Shown in pieces: positions 25,517 to 35,792 of a DNA stretch of 64,000 nucleotides; position 1 is the stretch's first letter, and each line of letters opens with the position of its first letter. A program made the position numbers and the translations under genes. The stretch spans positions 1-64,000 of the forward strand of contig JAHPZI010000002.1 of the NCBI GenBank assembly GCA_019058295.1. The letters run 5' to 3'. The notes under the pieces were generated by a model. The model did not search any database and was not told where the DNA came from. It worked only from the letters and a program-made list of their open reading frames with translations. This DNA comes from Promethearchaeota archaeon. GTDB taxonomy: Archaea; Asgardarchaeota; Lokiarchaeia; Sigyniarchaeales; SOKP01.

Positions 25517-27571
25517 TTATTTTAATTTAAGGTTATTTATCTTTTCATCAATTTCTTTATTGAGTATTTTCAGTTCTTTATCTAAATCGTTAATTTCAGC
25601 AGAAATATTTTCATATCTTTCTTCTTGAATACTTAGTTTTTGTACGTATTTTTCCCTGAGTTTTGATTCTTGAGTAGTATTTCCTAGAACAGCAATATTT
25701 TCCCGAATTCTTGCTTGTTCCTCTGTCATTTGATACCGTTCGTTATCAAGTTTGGACTTTTTTTCTTCAAGATCGCTTTTCTTGCCTATCAATTCTCCTA
25801 TTTCTTTCAATTGTGCTTCTAATTCCTCATTTATAAAACGTTGCCTAACGTAAAAATCAACTCTTCTCAAAATATCATCTTTAGTCCAGTTCCATAAATA
25901 ATAACTCGAATAATTTTCACTACGTTCCCTAATTTTAAAAGAAATTGCTTCCTTTTCTTTCAATTTCAGTTTAAAACGCCAATAATTAGGTGTCTCTTCT
26001 GGTTCCACAGGACTTTCTTTAATTTCATAGCCGGACTTTTTTGGATGATCTAGGTATAGTTCTTTCTCTTCATTTGTTTTATTCTTAATTTTATATTCAG
26101 TTCTTAAATCTGTGAAATAATATTCGTAGCAATATGCGTTTCCAATCGATAATCTATGAACTTTTTGATTCTGGGATTTTTCTTCATGATTAATTATAAC
26201 CGCTTGTTCAACAGCATAATTCAAAAGGCGAGTGTCCTCTTTGTTTAAAAAAGGTATAATCGCTTCCCCTGCGAGATTGTCATCGTAAATTATCGTAACT
26301 GGACCACGCTCAAGCGTCAATGCTGTATTATTTGTAATTTCAAGGCACGCATTCGGATTTAGGCCATGTTCGTTTTTATTATAAAGCAATATCCTTTTTG
26401 CTTTAATTTCTTCTGTTAGGATTGGAACTAATGCGCTTTGCTTCCTTTTAATTGTTACAGGGTTGATGATATTATATTCAAATAATTCTCCTAAATCTTT
26501 TGTCTGAGCTGCCGTTTGAGATTTGATTTTATCCATGATCTCAGTGTCAGCTAAACCGCCTCCAAAAGAAGCACCTGTGGTTGCTATGGCGGCCATTGGT
26601 GCAGGAGCTTCTTCTGCCATTCTTCGCGCTTTTTTAGCTCTAGGTGGAGCCATAGTTTTGTCTTTAGCCATCTCATACTCGTCAAAATCTTCCATTATCA
26701 AACCTTCCTCAATCTCAGTTGGTCTTGCACTTAATACTCGTGGAGGTTGAATTCTTGGTCTATCAATGAAGATCGGTCTGTAAAACTCGTAAATGAAAGA
26801 TACTGGCATACCAGCAACTAAAGATAATTCAATATCTTCCCAATCTTGATTTGTAGTGTTCTCAATTAACGCCCATCCACTTATTAAACATTTCTCCTCT
26901 AAAACTTGTTGTCTACTCATAATCAATCTATACGATGTTTTCCAAATAGGGCTTTCCCTTATATAACTTACAACGATGCTCCTTTCTCCTTCTTGACCCC
27001 CTGATTCACAATTAATAATAATCTTTTTGGCATCTTTTTTCTTTCCTGCTATGACTGTGTCTAAAAAAAACTTCAAATCTTTTTTAAGTTCATCATTCAA
27101 GATCTCAAAGCTTTTTATTTCAGAAAAGGGGATTTTTGTAACAACTTCATCATCTTTAAGTAATGTCAATAACTTTTCAATTATTTTGCCCTCTTTATTG
27201 AGTTTTTCAATAAGTTCAATCCCCATTATAGTTCCTGAAATTTTTTCGCTTCCGACGATTAAGTTAACTTTTGCTCCCTTTATTTGCATTATGAGTGAAG
27301 AAAAAGAATCTTTATCAGGAATATCTAACATAATAGACTTTAATAACTGGGATGTATCTAGTGCCGCATCGTAAGAGATTGATGAGATATAACCCTTTTC
27401 ACTAGTGTCTAGAACAAAGAGAGATTTTAATATATCGTCCATTTCGTCGATTTTGAATTCGATCTCAAATGTCCCCATTCCTTTTTGCTTCCCTTCGAGA
27501 ATAAAATAAGAGACTCCATGTTTAAATATTATCACACGCTTGACTTTCAATTTTTTACTTAGTTGTGACAT
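25517..27571 (-). CDS. DUF4139-domain protein with C-terminal coiled coil
   Basis: 684 residues. The core resembles DUF4139 proteins: IVVSYIRESPIWKTSYRLIM, ISGWALIENTTNQDWEDIEL and LVAGMPVSFIYEFYRPIFI. A low-complexity Ala/Pro/Met-rich stretch lies at about 310-345, and a long coiled coil occupies about 585-684. No signal peptide or transmembrane helix, so a cytoplasmic protein is expected. The biochemical role of DUF4139 is not known. The stop lies 131 nt before the methyltransferase gene on the same strand. Confidence 0.8.
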   Translation of the reverse strand: MSQLSKKLKVKRVIIFKHGVSYFILEGKQKGMGTFEIEFKIDEMDDILKSLFVLDTSEKGYISSISYDAALDTSQLLKSIMLDIPDKDSFSSLIMQIKGAKVNLIVGSEKISGTIMGIELIEKLNKEGKIIEKLLTLLKDDEVVTKIPFSEIKSFEILNDELKKDLKFFLDTVIAGKKKDAKKIIINCESGGQEGERSIVVSYIRESPIWKTSYRLIMSRQQVLEEKCLISGWALIENTTNQDWEDIELSLVAGMPVSFIYEFYRPIFIDRPRIQPPRVLSARPTEIEEGLIMEDFDEYEMAKDKTMAPPRAKKARRMAEEAPAPMAAIATTGASFGGGLADTEIMDKIKSQTAAQTKDLGELFEYNIINPVTIKRKQSALVPILTEEIKAKRILLYNKNEHGLNPNACLEITNNTALTLERGPVTIIYDDNLAGEAIIPFLNKEDTRLLNYAVEQAVIINHEEKSQNQKVHRLSIGNAYCYEYYFTDLRTEYKIKNKTNEEKELYLDHPKKSGYEIKESPVEPEETPNYWRFKLKLKEKEAISFKIRERSENYSSYYLWNWTKDDILRRVDFYVRQRFINEELEAQLKEIGELIGKKSDLEEKKSKLDNERYQMTEEQARIRENIAVLGNTTQESKLREKYVQKLSIQEERYENISAEINDLDKELKILNKEIDEKINNLKLK

Positions 27572-27612
27572 AAATTAACTATAAGAATTTGAACATTTAA
27601 ATCTTAATAATA

Positions 27613-29931
27613 TTAAATAGCGAGTAACTTTTTTAGAATAAAAAGAGCACCTTTTTTATCTAATGGTTCGTTATTATTGCCGCATTTGGGGCTCATTATA
27701 CATGCTGGGCAACCATTTGGCTCACTACAATTACACGATTTAATCAATTTGTATGTTAATTCAAGTAGCTCCATAAGGTTATAATAAAGCGATTCTGAAA
27801 TTCCTATTCCGCCTCGAAACGCGTCATAAATATATATAATCGGTTGTTGTTTGACAGGATCAAAATCGATTGAAAGTCCTCCAAGGTCCCAGCGAGATAT
27901 CTGTGCTAATGTCGGTGCCATAGCTATCATTGCATGTTCAATTGCGTGTACGGTCCCTCCAAGATCGTAGTCATTCCGCTCTAACTCTTTTTGGAATTCG
28001 TAAGGTATCAAAAACCAAACTGAATGAGTCTCGAATTCTACAATCGGTATATCTAATAATGGAAACCTATCTCTGATTTCTTGAGTTAAAGTATCAATAA
28101 CCTTATAAGAATAATATTCATATTCAACTTTCACATTTCCAAAATATGTACTGATTTGATTGTTTGGACCCGTTTCTTTTTGAGAAAAGATCTCAAGTGG
28201 AGTGACTTCAGTGTGCTTTAGCGATTGAGTGTAATAATCCACATCAGCTTTTGCAATATATACTTTTTTTTCATCAATGTCGAGTTCTTCAACTATATAA
28301 GTTTCTGCTTCATAGAGATATATTGCTCCATGATGTAAATCTCTAAAGACATAACTATCATCTTCAGCAGTTAAAAATTCCTCCCTTCCATTAATTCTTA
28401 AAATCACTTTAAAGGTTCGATCAGATAAATTACTCAATCCAAATTTTTCATTGGGGAAAAAATCGCCTTTCCAATAGTATCGATCTCCTCGCTTCATTAA
28501 TAGCGAATCGTTTACTAATTCTTCCAAGCATTTAATAAAAAATTCTTTTTTCTCAATTCCAAACTTCTGATAATCATCAATTTTTATTGGAATTTCTTTT
28601 GAAGCACAGCATAGGTGATTCTTTAAAATATATTTATTATTTTGTGTTATAAGAACTTCTTCTTTAATAGGACCAAATAAAATCTCAGGGTTATGGACAT
28701 AGAAAAAATCCAATGGGTTCGCCATTGGGATTAACGTTGAAATAGAAACGTCTTCTCCTCTTCCAGATCTTCCTATCTGTTGCTTAAAGCTAGAAATCGT
28801 TCCGGGGAATCCAGAGCAAATGGTTGCGTCTAGGGATCCTATATCAATACCCAGTTCGAGAGCATTTGTAGAACTAATACCTAATAATTTTTTGTTTTTA
28901 AAATCCTGTTCAATCTCTCTCCTTTTCCTTTTACTTATTCCGGCTCGATAGCTTACAATTTTCTCTTTTAATTGTGGAAGTGTTTGTCTTGTCCAAATTG
29001 CTTGTAATTCAGCCATTTTTCTAGATAATGTAAAAGTCAAAGTTTGAATTCCTTTTTTTAAATGGCTTACATAAAGGTTTTTAGTTTCTTGATGAGCCGA
29101 ACGATATTTATGAGATATATCATCATAAGGTAAATCCCATAAAATTACATTTTTAGCACCAGATGGGGAGTCATCTTTATCAATTATAACAAACTCTTCA
29201 CCAATCAATTTTTCTGCGAAATTCTTTGCATTATTAATTGTAGCACTAGATAAGATCCAAATAGGATTTATATTATATGTTTCAAGTATTCTTTTTAATC
29301 GCCTTAGTAATAATGAGAAGTTCGAACCGAAAATACCTCGATAGATATGAATTTCGTCTAGAACGATATATTTTAAGTTTTTACAAATTCTACTCCATTT
29401 TTGCTTGAACCAGGGCAAATAGAAGTGAAGTCCATAAGGATTTGTGATAATTACGTTAGCATTTGTTAAAATTTGCCTTTTTTCATAAGGATCTACATCC
29501 CCGTCATATGTTCCGACCCTTTCTGGTTTGATATTTGTATCTACCATTAGTTTAGATAATACAAAATACTGATCCCTAGCTAACGCTTTAGTCGGAAATA
29601 TATATATGGCAGTACTGTTAGGATCTTCTTCTAAAATTGTTTGTAATACTGGAAGATTATAACATAGAGATTTCCCGGAGGCTGTCGAAGTAACGATTAC
29701 TGTATTTTTTCCCTCTCGAATTGCGTTGATAGCCTCAGCTTGATGCCCCCATAATTTGATATTGTTTGTGTCTAACCAACGTTCTAATCGTTTTTTTAAG
29801 GGTTTTTTTAAAGTACCAAATAGAGGTTCTTTTTTTGGAATATATTGAATGTGTGATATTTGGTCATTATAATAATCTTGTTTCTTTAAGTAGAGTAAAA
29901 ATTCTTCAAAATCAACCATATTTAATTTCAA
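27613..29931 (-). CDS. DEAD/H-box helicase of the MrfA/Hrq1 type with DUF1998
   Basis: Superfamily 2 helicase, 772 residues. Motif I TSTASGKSLCYNLP, Ia FPTKALARDQ, motif II LDEIHIYRG, motif III LSSATINN, motif V STNALELGIDIG and motif VI QQIGRSGRGED are intact. The C-terminal DUF1998 zinc module is CNCSEPNGCPAC followed by CG. MrfA in Bacillus and Hrq1 in yeast unwind DNA in repair of crosslinks and mitomycin damage; that is the likely role here. Stops 41 nt from the DUF4139 gene start and may be cotranscribed with it. Confidence 0.92.
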   Translation of the reverse strand: MKLNMVDFEEFLLYLKKQDYYNDQISHIQYIPKKEPLFGTLKKPLKKRLERWLDTNNIKLWGHQAEAINAIREGKNTVIVTSTASGKSLCYNLPVLQTILEEDPNSTAIYIFPTKALARDQYFVLSKLMVDTNIKPERVGTYDGDVDPYEKRQILTNANVIITNPYGLHFYLPWFKQKWSRICKNLKYIVLDEIHIYRGIFGSNFSLLLRRLKRILETYNINPIWILSSATINNAKNFAEKLIGEEFVIIDKDDSPSGAKNVILWDLPYDDISHKYRSAHQETKNLYVSHLKKGIQTLTFTLSRKMAELQAIWTRQTLPQLKEKIVSYRAGISKRKRREIEQDFKNKKLLGISSTNALELGIDIGSLDATICSGFPGTISSFKQQIGRSGRGEDVSISTLIPMANPLDFFYVHNPEILFGPIKEEVLITQNNKYILKNHLCCASKEIPIKIDDYQKFGIEKKEFFIKCLEELVNDSLLMKRGDRYYWKGDFFPNEKFGLSNLSDRTFKVILRINGREEFLTAEDDSYVFRDLHHGAIYLYEAETYIVEELDIDEKKVYIAKADVDYYTQSLKHTEVTPLEIFSQKETGPNNQISTYFGNVKVEYEYYSYKVIDTLTQEIRDRFPLLDIPIVEFETHSVWFLIPYEFQKELERNDYDLGGTVHAIEHAMIAMAPTLAQISRWDLGGLSIDFDPVKQQPIIYIYDAFRGGIGISESLYYNLMELLELTYKLIKSCNCSEPNGCPACIMSPKCGNNNEPLDKKGALFILKKLLAI

Positions 29932-30119
29932 TAATTGGAATAAAAGGTAATAATTAAAAATTTCAAGGATAATAGATTTTATAATTTTTTATTAGTTTTA
30001 AGACTCTTATTCCTGATAATGTAAAAATTTAGATTTAAATAGTTGGAATATATTAAATATTTAAAACTACAGCTTTTACTACTAAGAATTTTAACTAAAA
30101 TGTAACAAAGTGATATTAT

Positions 30120-30479
30120 ATGGTGGAACAGCAAGAACAAGGACCATGTGTTTTATTATTTCTAGCAATAGTTTTGGGTGTACTAGGTTTCGTTTTTAAT
30201 GTTTGGTTTTTAATAGGTGTAGGTGGATTTTTATTTATCCTTGGAATTTGTCTGATAATTCAAGAAGCTAACAAACCAAAAACTACTGTGGCTCAACCTA
30301 CTTCTCAACCCGCTCAACAGCCAGTAGCACAGCCAGCACCTCAACCGACACCTCAACCAGCACCTCAACCGACACCTCAACCAGCACCTCAACCTCAAAT
30401 GGAGCAAGAATTTTGCCCACATTGCGGTGCGAAAACAACGGGAAAATATTGTACTCAATGTGGCTCTGAGATCGATTAA
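30120..30479 (+). CDS. Small membrane protein with Pro/Gln repeat linker and zinc ribbon
   Basis: Two hydrophobic helices (about 10-45), a PAQP/PTPQ repeat linker (about 58-92) and a C-terminal zinc ribbon with CPHCG and CTQCG. The DNA coding the linker is a 24-bp tandem repeat. The architecture (membrane anchor, flexible spacer, zinc ribbon) suggests a receptor or adaptor facing the cytoplasm. No family is recognised. ATG start. Confidence 0.7.
   Translation: MVEQQEQGPCVLLFLAIVLGVLGFVFNVWFLIGVGGFLFILGICLIIQEANKPKTTVAQPTSQPAQQPVAQPAPQPTPQPAPQPTPQPAPQPQMEQEFCPHCGAKTTGKYCTQCGSEID
30332..30391 (+). repeat. 24-bp coding tandem repeat (PQ-rich)
   Basis: About two and a half copies of a 24-bp unit (cagcacctcaaccgacacct and so on) encode alternating PAPQ and PTPQ blocks in the linker of the zinc-ribbon membrane protein. 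Such repeats change copy number easily. Confidence 0.6.
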
Positions 30480-30614
30480 AATTTGATTAATTTAACCAAT
30501 TCTTTTTTAATTTTTATTTTATATTGGGGAAAATCTTTGTTTTGAACTTTAAAACATAAATCTTTTAATAAAATAAAAGCAAATTGAACAATATATACTA
30601 CACCTGATAAAAAA

Positions 30615-31598
30615 ATGACTAAATCCGAATGGCAAAAAGTGGATTTTCAGCAATTTGTGAAGGACTATGGTATAGATATCGTAATTAATAACGCGCCGAG
30701 TATTTTATACTCGAAGAAAGATAAAGAGCATAAAGCACATAACTCATTAATAGCCTTTTTTCTTGTAGCAGTTGGTTTATTAATTTATCTCTCTCTCTCA
30801 TTATTTTTTATGGAAATTTATTTTAGTATCATTATTTTTATAACCGTGATTAGTTTATTAGTAGCAGTGGATACTGTATTAATTCTCAATTATATTAAGT
30901 CAAATATTTTAATTCGCCCCAGGGAGTGCTGGTTTGAAATTTTTAGATATAATGATTATTATTGTTTTTCCTACTACCTTATTTTCACGGGTAAATGTCA
31001 TCCAAATAAAGCAAAAAGTATTATCTTTAAATTATATCAAGATGAGATATTAAATGACACAATAGATATTACACAAATAGAAATCTATCTTAGGTTTAAT
31101 ACGGATGATTTCAATCACTTAGGATATTTTTTTGAATATGGTAAAGGAAAACCATTTTGGAAAGAAGAAATAAATCATAACGCATGGCAATATTTCCCCT
31201 ATGACAGATCTAAAAATGAAAATTACATAGCAATAGCAAATTGGGCTCATCAATATGAATGGCAGAATGATTTGGAGCTTGATTTTGATAAATTATATGA
31301 ATATGCGCCATGGATCATCAAACGATGGACTATGGACAATTTAAAACCCCTTACTGAAAGTTTTAAAAAAAAAGTTAATTGGAAATTAAGATATATTAAA
31401 TCAACGCCAAAATTACGTCCATGGGAGGGGAATTTAGAAAATCAAGAATACGAGTTTCCAAATCCTACATGGGAAACTGATATTATTAACGATGCTATTA
31501 AAAAAGTAATAGGAGAAGAATACCGCGTCGAAATCTTAAAAGATCTTAAACTCGATTTATTTAAATTAAAAACATATTTTAGAGAGTTATCCGTTTAA
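30615..31598 (+). CDS. Membrane protein of unknown function
   Basis: 327 residues with two adjacent transmembrane helices (about 44-65 and 68-92) and a large hydrophilic C-terminal part rich in Trp and Tyr (PHD-like folds not recognised). Starts with ATG. Its last 12 nt overlap the end of the FGGY kinase gene tail to tail. No function can be proposed. Confidence 0.6.
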   Translation: MTKSEWQKVDFQQFVKDYGIDIVINNAPSILYSKKDKEHKAHNSLIAFFLVAVGLLIYLSLSLFFMEIYFSIIIFITVISLLVAVDTVLILNYIKSNILIRPRECWFEIFRYNDYYCFSYYLIFTGKCHPNKAKSIIFKLYQDEILNDTIDITQIEIYLRFNTDDFNHLGYFFEYGKGKPFWKEEINHNAWQYFPYDRSKNENYIAIANWAHQYEWQNDLELDFDKLYEYAPWIIKRWTMDNLKPLTESFKKKVNWKLRYIKSTPKLRPWEGNLENQEYEFPNPTWETDIINDAIKKVIGEEYRVEILKDLKLDLFKLKTYFRELSV

Positions 31599-33152
31599 AT
31601 TTTCAAACATTTTTGTATTTCTTTCATATATCCTCGTAAATTGACGGTAGATTTTCTTATAAATCTTTTTAGAGTTTGGATTAGCTTTAAATGATTTTTC
31701 AATATGAATTAATGGTATTGCTTCCGAGAAATCTTTAAGTATTCCTAATCCAACCATAGCAACTATAGCTATGCCCCTATTACAAGCCAAGTCAGGTTCA
31801 GCTACTTTATTGATATTTTTTTCTAAAATATCTGCTAATATCTGACACCATACATTTGATTTAGCCCCTCCTCCAATAGCATTAATCTGATTGCTCTTCC
31901 CTACTAATCTTTCTACGTAAGTTAATCCCCATTTAATATTAAACGCAACTCCTTCGTACACCGCTCTTAAAAGATCTTCTCTTTTATGGTCGAGGCTTAA
32001 ATTATAAAAACCCCCTCGAACATTCGAATCATTTATAGGACTTCTTTCTCCATACATCCACGGTGTAAAAATTAAATTATTTGCACCAACTTCAGATCCT
32101 TCTACAGTATCATCCAAATATCTATATAGTTCTTGTTTATTGTTTTTATATTTCTCTACTTCACCTTTAAATATTTGATTTGCGACCCAATCTAAACAAA
32201 CCCCCCCCGTTTCCTGTTTACAAAGACATAAATAATTGTTTTGAGCAGAACAAATACTTCCAATGTAATATGCAAGGGTGTTCTTCCTTTCGGAAATATG
32301 TGCGCCAACAAAATCAGCTGTTCCTATACAAACGAGAAGGTGCTTTTCATTTATAGCTCCAGAACCAAGAGCCCCAGAAGTCAAATCAAACGATCCAACA
32401 AAAACAGGAAGTTCTGCTCTTAAACCTAGGTCCTCTGCTGCCTCTTTTGTTAAACTACCGGCCAAATCGGTTGATTTTTTTATTTCGGGTAGTTTTTGCT
32501 TGTCTATTTCAAATTTATCTAATATTGTATCAGACCAATTTAATTTATTTAAATCTGAATCCATCATCCATGAAACATTCCCTAAATCCACTGAAATTAT
32601 AGCATTATTTGTACATTTGTAAACAACAAAATCTTTTACATTAAAGAATTTATATGTTTTATTGTAAATCTCAGGTTCATGTTTTTTTAACCATATAATA
32701 TGAGAAATAGGATCCTTCCCATTTAGTCCAGGAGCGCCACCTGTATTATCAAGAAACATATTAAGTGTTTCAAAATTATATCCAGAGACTAAATTCTCTC
32801 CCTCTGAATATAGATGGGTTATTGTGGAAGCCCGAGTGTCAAGCCAACTAATACACTTCATTAAAGGAGTTCCTTGTTGATCTATGGGAATCGTACAATT
32901 CCCTTGGGAATCAAAAATTAAACCTACAATATCGTCTGGATTAATATTATTTTCATGAATAAGAATGTGAGTTGCTTTTATTACTGAATTCCAAAAATCT
33001 TCGGGTTCTTGTTCGACACACCCTTGTTGTTTTGGATAGTAAAGCGGATAACTCACTTTTGTCTGATTAAGCACATTCAATTTTAGGTCAAATAAAACAG
33101 CCTTATTTCCTGATGTTCCTAAATCATGAGTTAAAATATATTTATCTGTCAT
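31587..33152 (-). CDS. FGGY-family carbohydrate kinase (xylulokinase-like)
   Basis: Sugar kinase of the FGGY family, 521 residues. N-terminal phosphate-1 motif HDLGTSGNKAVLFD, GLIFDSQGNC, the substrate region LMKCISWLDTRAS, and the C-terminal GGGAKSNVWCQILAD with ATP-binding residues are clear. Similar proteins phosphorylate xylulose, glycerol or related polyols with ATP. The exact sugar is not evident: no isomerase or transporter is adjacent. ATG start. Confidence 0.87.
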   Translation of the reverse strand: MTDKYILTHDLGTSGNKAVLFDLKLNVLNQTKVSYPLYYPKQQGCVEQEPEDFWNSVIKATHILIHENNINPDDIVGLIFDSQGNCTIPIDQQGTPLMKCISWLDTRASTITHLYSEGENLVSGYNFETLNMFLDNTGGAPGLNGKDPISHIIWLKKHEPEIYNKTYKFFNVKDFVVYKCTNNAIISVDLGNVSWMMDSDLNKLNWSDTILDKFEIDKQKLPEIKKSTDLAGSLTKEAAEDLGLRAELPVFVGSFDLTSGALGSGAINEKHLLVCIGTADFVGAHISERKNTLAYYIGSICSAQNNYLCLCKQETGGVCLDWVANQIFKGEVEKYKNNKQELYRYLDDTVEGSEVGANNLIFTPWMYGERSPINDSNVRGGFYNLSLDHKREDLLRAVYEGVAFNIKWGLTYVERLVGKSNQINAIGGGAKSNVWCQILADILEKNINKVAEPDLACNRGIAIVAMVGLGILKDFSEAIPLIHIEKSFKANPNSKKIYKKIYRQFTRIYERNTKMFENLNG

Positions 33153-33334
33153 TTTAATTATTGTTGATTTTTACTTGTATATTTATAATATTAATTCAAT
33201 ACAAATAAAAATAAACTTAAATTCTCATAAACTTAAAAGAAATTTTATAGCACAAATCTTTAAATTTAAAAAATTAATAAATAATTAGAATCGAAAGAAA
33301 TTAATAAAAATAATATAAAAAGGGAGTGTTGTAA

Positions 33335-34741
33335 TTGGAATCTATATCGACCATTTCAAAACTTGAAATTCCAATAGGTAAAGTTTTTTACAGTAAGAAA
33401 TCAAAAATCTTATCTGTTGATCTTTTTGGTTTTGTGTTCGTAGGCCATTATAAAAAATCTGCAAAAGTTAGCGAAATATTAGACGATATTTTTGCTTCAT
33501 TGAAAGAGATCAAATTTGAACGTAGCTCCATTTGTTTCTTGGATTATAATAACTTGCCAATTTCCGAAAAGAAAAAATTAACGAATCTAAGGTTGAAAGA
33601 GAAAATCGAAAAGGAAGAAAAAAAAGGTAAGAAAGGAAAAGTTGAAAAAGAAAAAGAAAAAAAAGCTGATAAAATAGAAGAGAAAAAAGTATCCGAGAAA
33701 ACGAGAAAAGATAAGAGAAAAAAAGAAAGCAAACTTGTACAATCAGAACAAGAAAGAGAATATTCGTATGGAAGAGATTTAGAAGAGGAAGCTCGTTTTA
33801 AACGAGAAATTGATGTCAGTACTGATGACAAAATATTAATGAAAGACACCGCGGAAGCTTTGGATGAATTGAGTTTTAGTACAAAAGCACCAACAAGAGC
33901 ATCTATTCCACCACCACCAACACCAGCACCTGAGTCTTCTCCACCAGCAGGAGGAGCTCCGGCTAAATCAGAGAGAGCTATAGAACCCGAAGAATATGAA
34001 GAAGAAGGAGAATTAGCGGAAGAAGAAGAGCCTAAACCAACTACTTATAATATCAATATGGGGTTTCAATATTATTCTGTAATGATGGAGCAGAAGAGTT
34101 ATTTATTTTACGTTTATTTCTCACATGAAGAATTAAAAATTATGGATGAGGAGGGTAAAACAATATACACGACTACATTTACAATAACCACAATTAAAAA
34201 AGAACCTCCAATATTAGATTTAAGAATAGAAGGGGAAGGATTTGAGGTCCATCCGTTAACAGGGAAAGTTGAAGTCAAAAAAGATGCAGTTAATCCCCCA
34301 GTGATGATCTTTTCCGTATTACCATTAAAATCAATTAAGACTAAAAAGAAAAAACAAAAGAAAAAGAGTGAGAGACGCTATCTAAACGTCTATATCGATT
34401 TTGAAAATAAAACAATTAGTCATTCCGTTTTATCTATAATTGTACAGCCAAAGCATTATCATTTAGATTTAGGGCCTATACATTTAGATCTTAGTAAAAG
34501 GACAGCAATGACCATATCTTTCATTTCTGTATTAGTAGCTACGATTTCGACTATATATTCATTTTTAAATTTCGAAGTAACATCTTTAACGGACATAGTT
34601 AGCGGGTTTGCTCCAGGTCTAGCTTCGTTTATATTTTTCGCAGTATTTATTATAACATTATTTAAAAATGGTATATATCCTCTTAAACAAAAGTGGGCCG
34701 CTTTATTAAATTTTGATAAGGGACCCACAATGATTAAATAG
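33335..34741 (+). CDS. Charged protein with two C-terminal membrane helices, function unknown
   Basis: 468 residues. A folded N-terminal domain (1-90; IPIGKVFYSKKSKILSVDLF, FVGHYKKSAKVSEILDDIF) is followed by a long Lys/Glu-rich stretch (90-150), a Pro-rich linker (about 190-210), a second beta-rich domain (about 235-380) and two transmembrane helices near 393-440. TTG start with GGGAG about ten bases upstream. The N-terminal part has longin/roadblock-like spacing, but this is only an impression. Confidence 0.6.
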   Translation: MESISTISKLEIPIGKVFYSKKSKILSVDLFGFVFVGHYKKSAKVSEILDDIFASLKEIKFERSSICFLDYNNLPISEKKKLTNLRLKEKIEKEEKKGKKGKVEKEKEKKADKIEEKKVSEKTRKDKRKKESKLVQSEQEREYSYGRDLEEEARFKREIDVSTDDKILMKDTAEALDELSFSTKAPTRASIPPPPTPAPESSPPAGGAPAKSERAIEPEEYEEEGELAEEEEPKPTTYNINMGFQYYSVMMEQKSYLFYVYFSHEELKIMDEEGKTIYTTTFTITTIKKEPPILDLRIEGEGFEVHPLTGKVEVKKDAVNPPVMIFSVLPLKSIKTKKKKQKKKSERRYLNVYIDFENKTISHSVLSIIVQPKHYHLDLGPIHLDLSKRTAMTISFISVLVATISTIYSFLNFEVTSLTDIVSGFAPGLASFIFFAVFIITLFKNGIYPLKQKWAALLNFDKGPTMIK

Positions 34742-34743
34742 AT

Positions 34744-35637
34744 TTAAGCCTCTAAATATTCCCAAAATTTTTTTTTTAAACCTTTTATTTTCTTATCTTT
34801 TAATTTTATGAAATACACTTCCCTTTTAGCAATAATAGGATAATCTTTAACTTCTAAAATTTTAATCAGCCCAGCATCTTCAGCTTTTTTAACAATAATT
34901 TCGCTTAGAATAGAAATATTATCCGATTCGCTGACTGCTGAGATAATTGAATCATTATCATTCATTTCTAATATCATATTTAATTCCTTATATCTAGGAA
35001 AATGTTGTTCAATTATATTTCGAGTTCCAGAGCCTTTTTCCCTGAAAATAAAAGGAAATTTAATAAGATCGTCAAAATTAACTATATTTTCTCCACTTTT
35101 TAGCAATTTATGATTAGGATTGCATATGAATACGAGATTATCATCTCCAATTTTAATAATATCAAAGTGATCTTGCTTTTCTTCCATAAAACTGCCTACT
35201 CCCGCAAAATCTGAGATCCCTTTTATTAATAAATCGATTGCTTTTTGCGAATTATTTATTAATACTTTAAAATTAACATTTGGATGCTCATTTCTAAAGT
35301 TAGCTATGTATTTTGGTAAAATATGAGATCCTGGCAATGTCGAAGCTGTTATGGTTATATCTTCAATCTGTTGCTTACTGTACTTAGAAAGTTCTTGGAT
35401 ACAAGAATCATATAAATTGATTATTTTTTCAGCATAGTCCAAGAATATTTTACCTTCCTGGGTTATATCAAATTTTCTAGTACTTCTATCTATCAAGGTG
35501 ATCCCTCCTAATTCTTTTTCTAATTGAGAAATCTGATGAGATAAAGTACTTTGTGAAATTGAGAGCTCTTTTGATAATTCAGAAAAACTCTGATATTTCG
35601 TGAGGCTAATAAAGTTTCTTAAAAATTCAATATTCAT
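34744..35637 (-). CDS. LysR-family transcriptional regulator
   Basis: 297 residues: N-terminal winged helix (FISLTKYQSFSELSKELSIS, then QSTLSHQISQLEKELGG) and a periplasmic-binding-like effector domain (HILPKYIANFRNEHPNVNF). LTTRs usually control a divergent gene; here the gene to its left is on the other strand and convergent, while the acyl-CoA synthetase-like gene (35793) diverges 155 nt away and is the likeliest target. Effector unknown. Confidence 0.9.
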   Translation of the reverse strand: MNIEFLRNFISLTKYQSFSELSKELSISQSTLSHQISQLEKELGGITLIDRSTRKFDITQEGKIFLDYAEKIINLYDSCIQELSKYSKQQIEDITITASTLPGSHILPKYIANFRNEHPNVNFKVLINNSQKAIDLLIKGISDFAGVGSFMEEKQDHFDIIKIGDDNLVFICNPNHKLLKSGENIVNFDDLIKFPFIFREKGSGTRNIIEQHFPRYKELNMILEMNDNDSIISAVSESDNISILSEIIVKKAEDAGLIKILEVKDYPIIAKREVYFIKLKDKKIKGLKKKFWEYLEA

Positions 35638-35792
35638 TTCAAAATTAGCTTTACTTATGTATAATTTAATTATGGGTGAAAGATGTTAAAAATGTATTCT
35701 AATTTAAAATTGTGAATTGTTCCTTAAATTAACACGCCTAAATTGATTTTCAATTAAATTTTAAAATTACTTCTTATTTTCTTACCTATATT

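Noticed and set aside
27027..27374. 115-residue plus-strand frame
   Set aside because: Antisense to the DUF4139 gene; low-complexity Ser/Phe composition typical of a shadow frame.
33544..33849. Ser/Phe-rich minus-strand frame
   Set aside because: Complement of the Lys/Glu-rich stretch of the gene on the plus strand.
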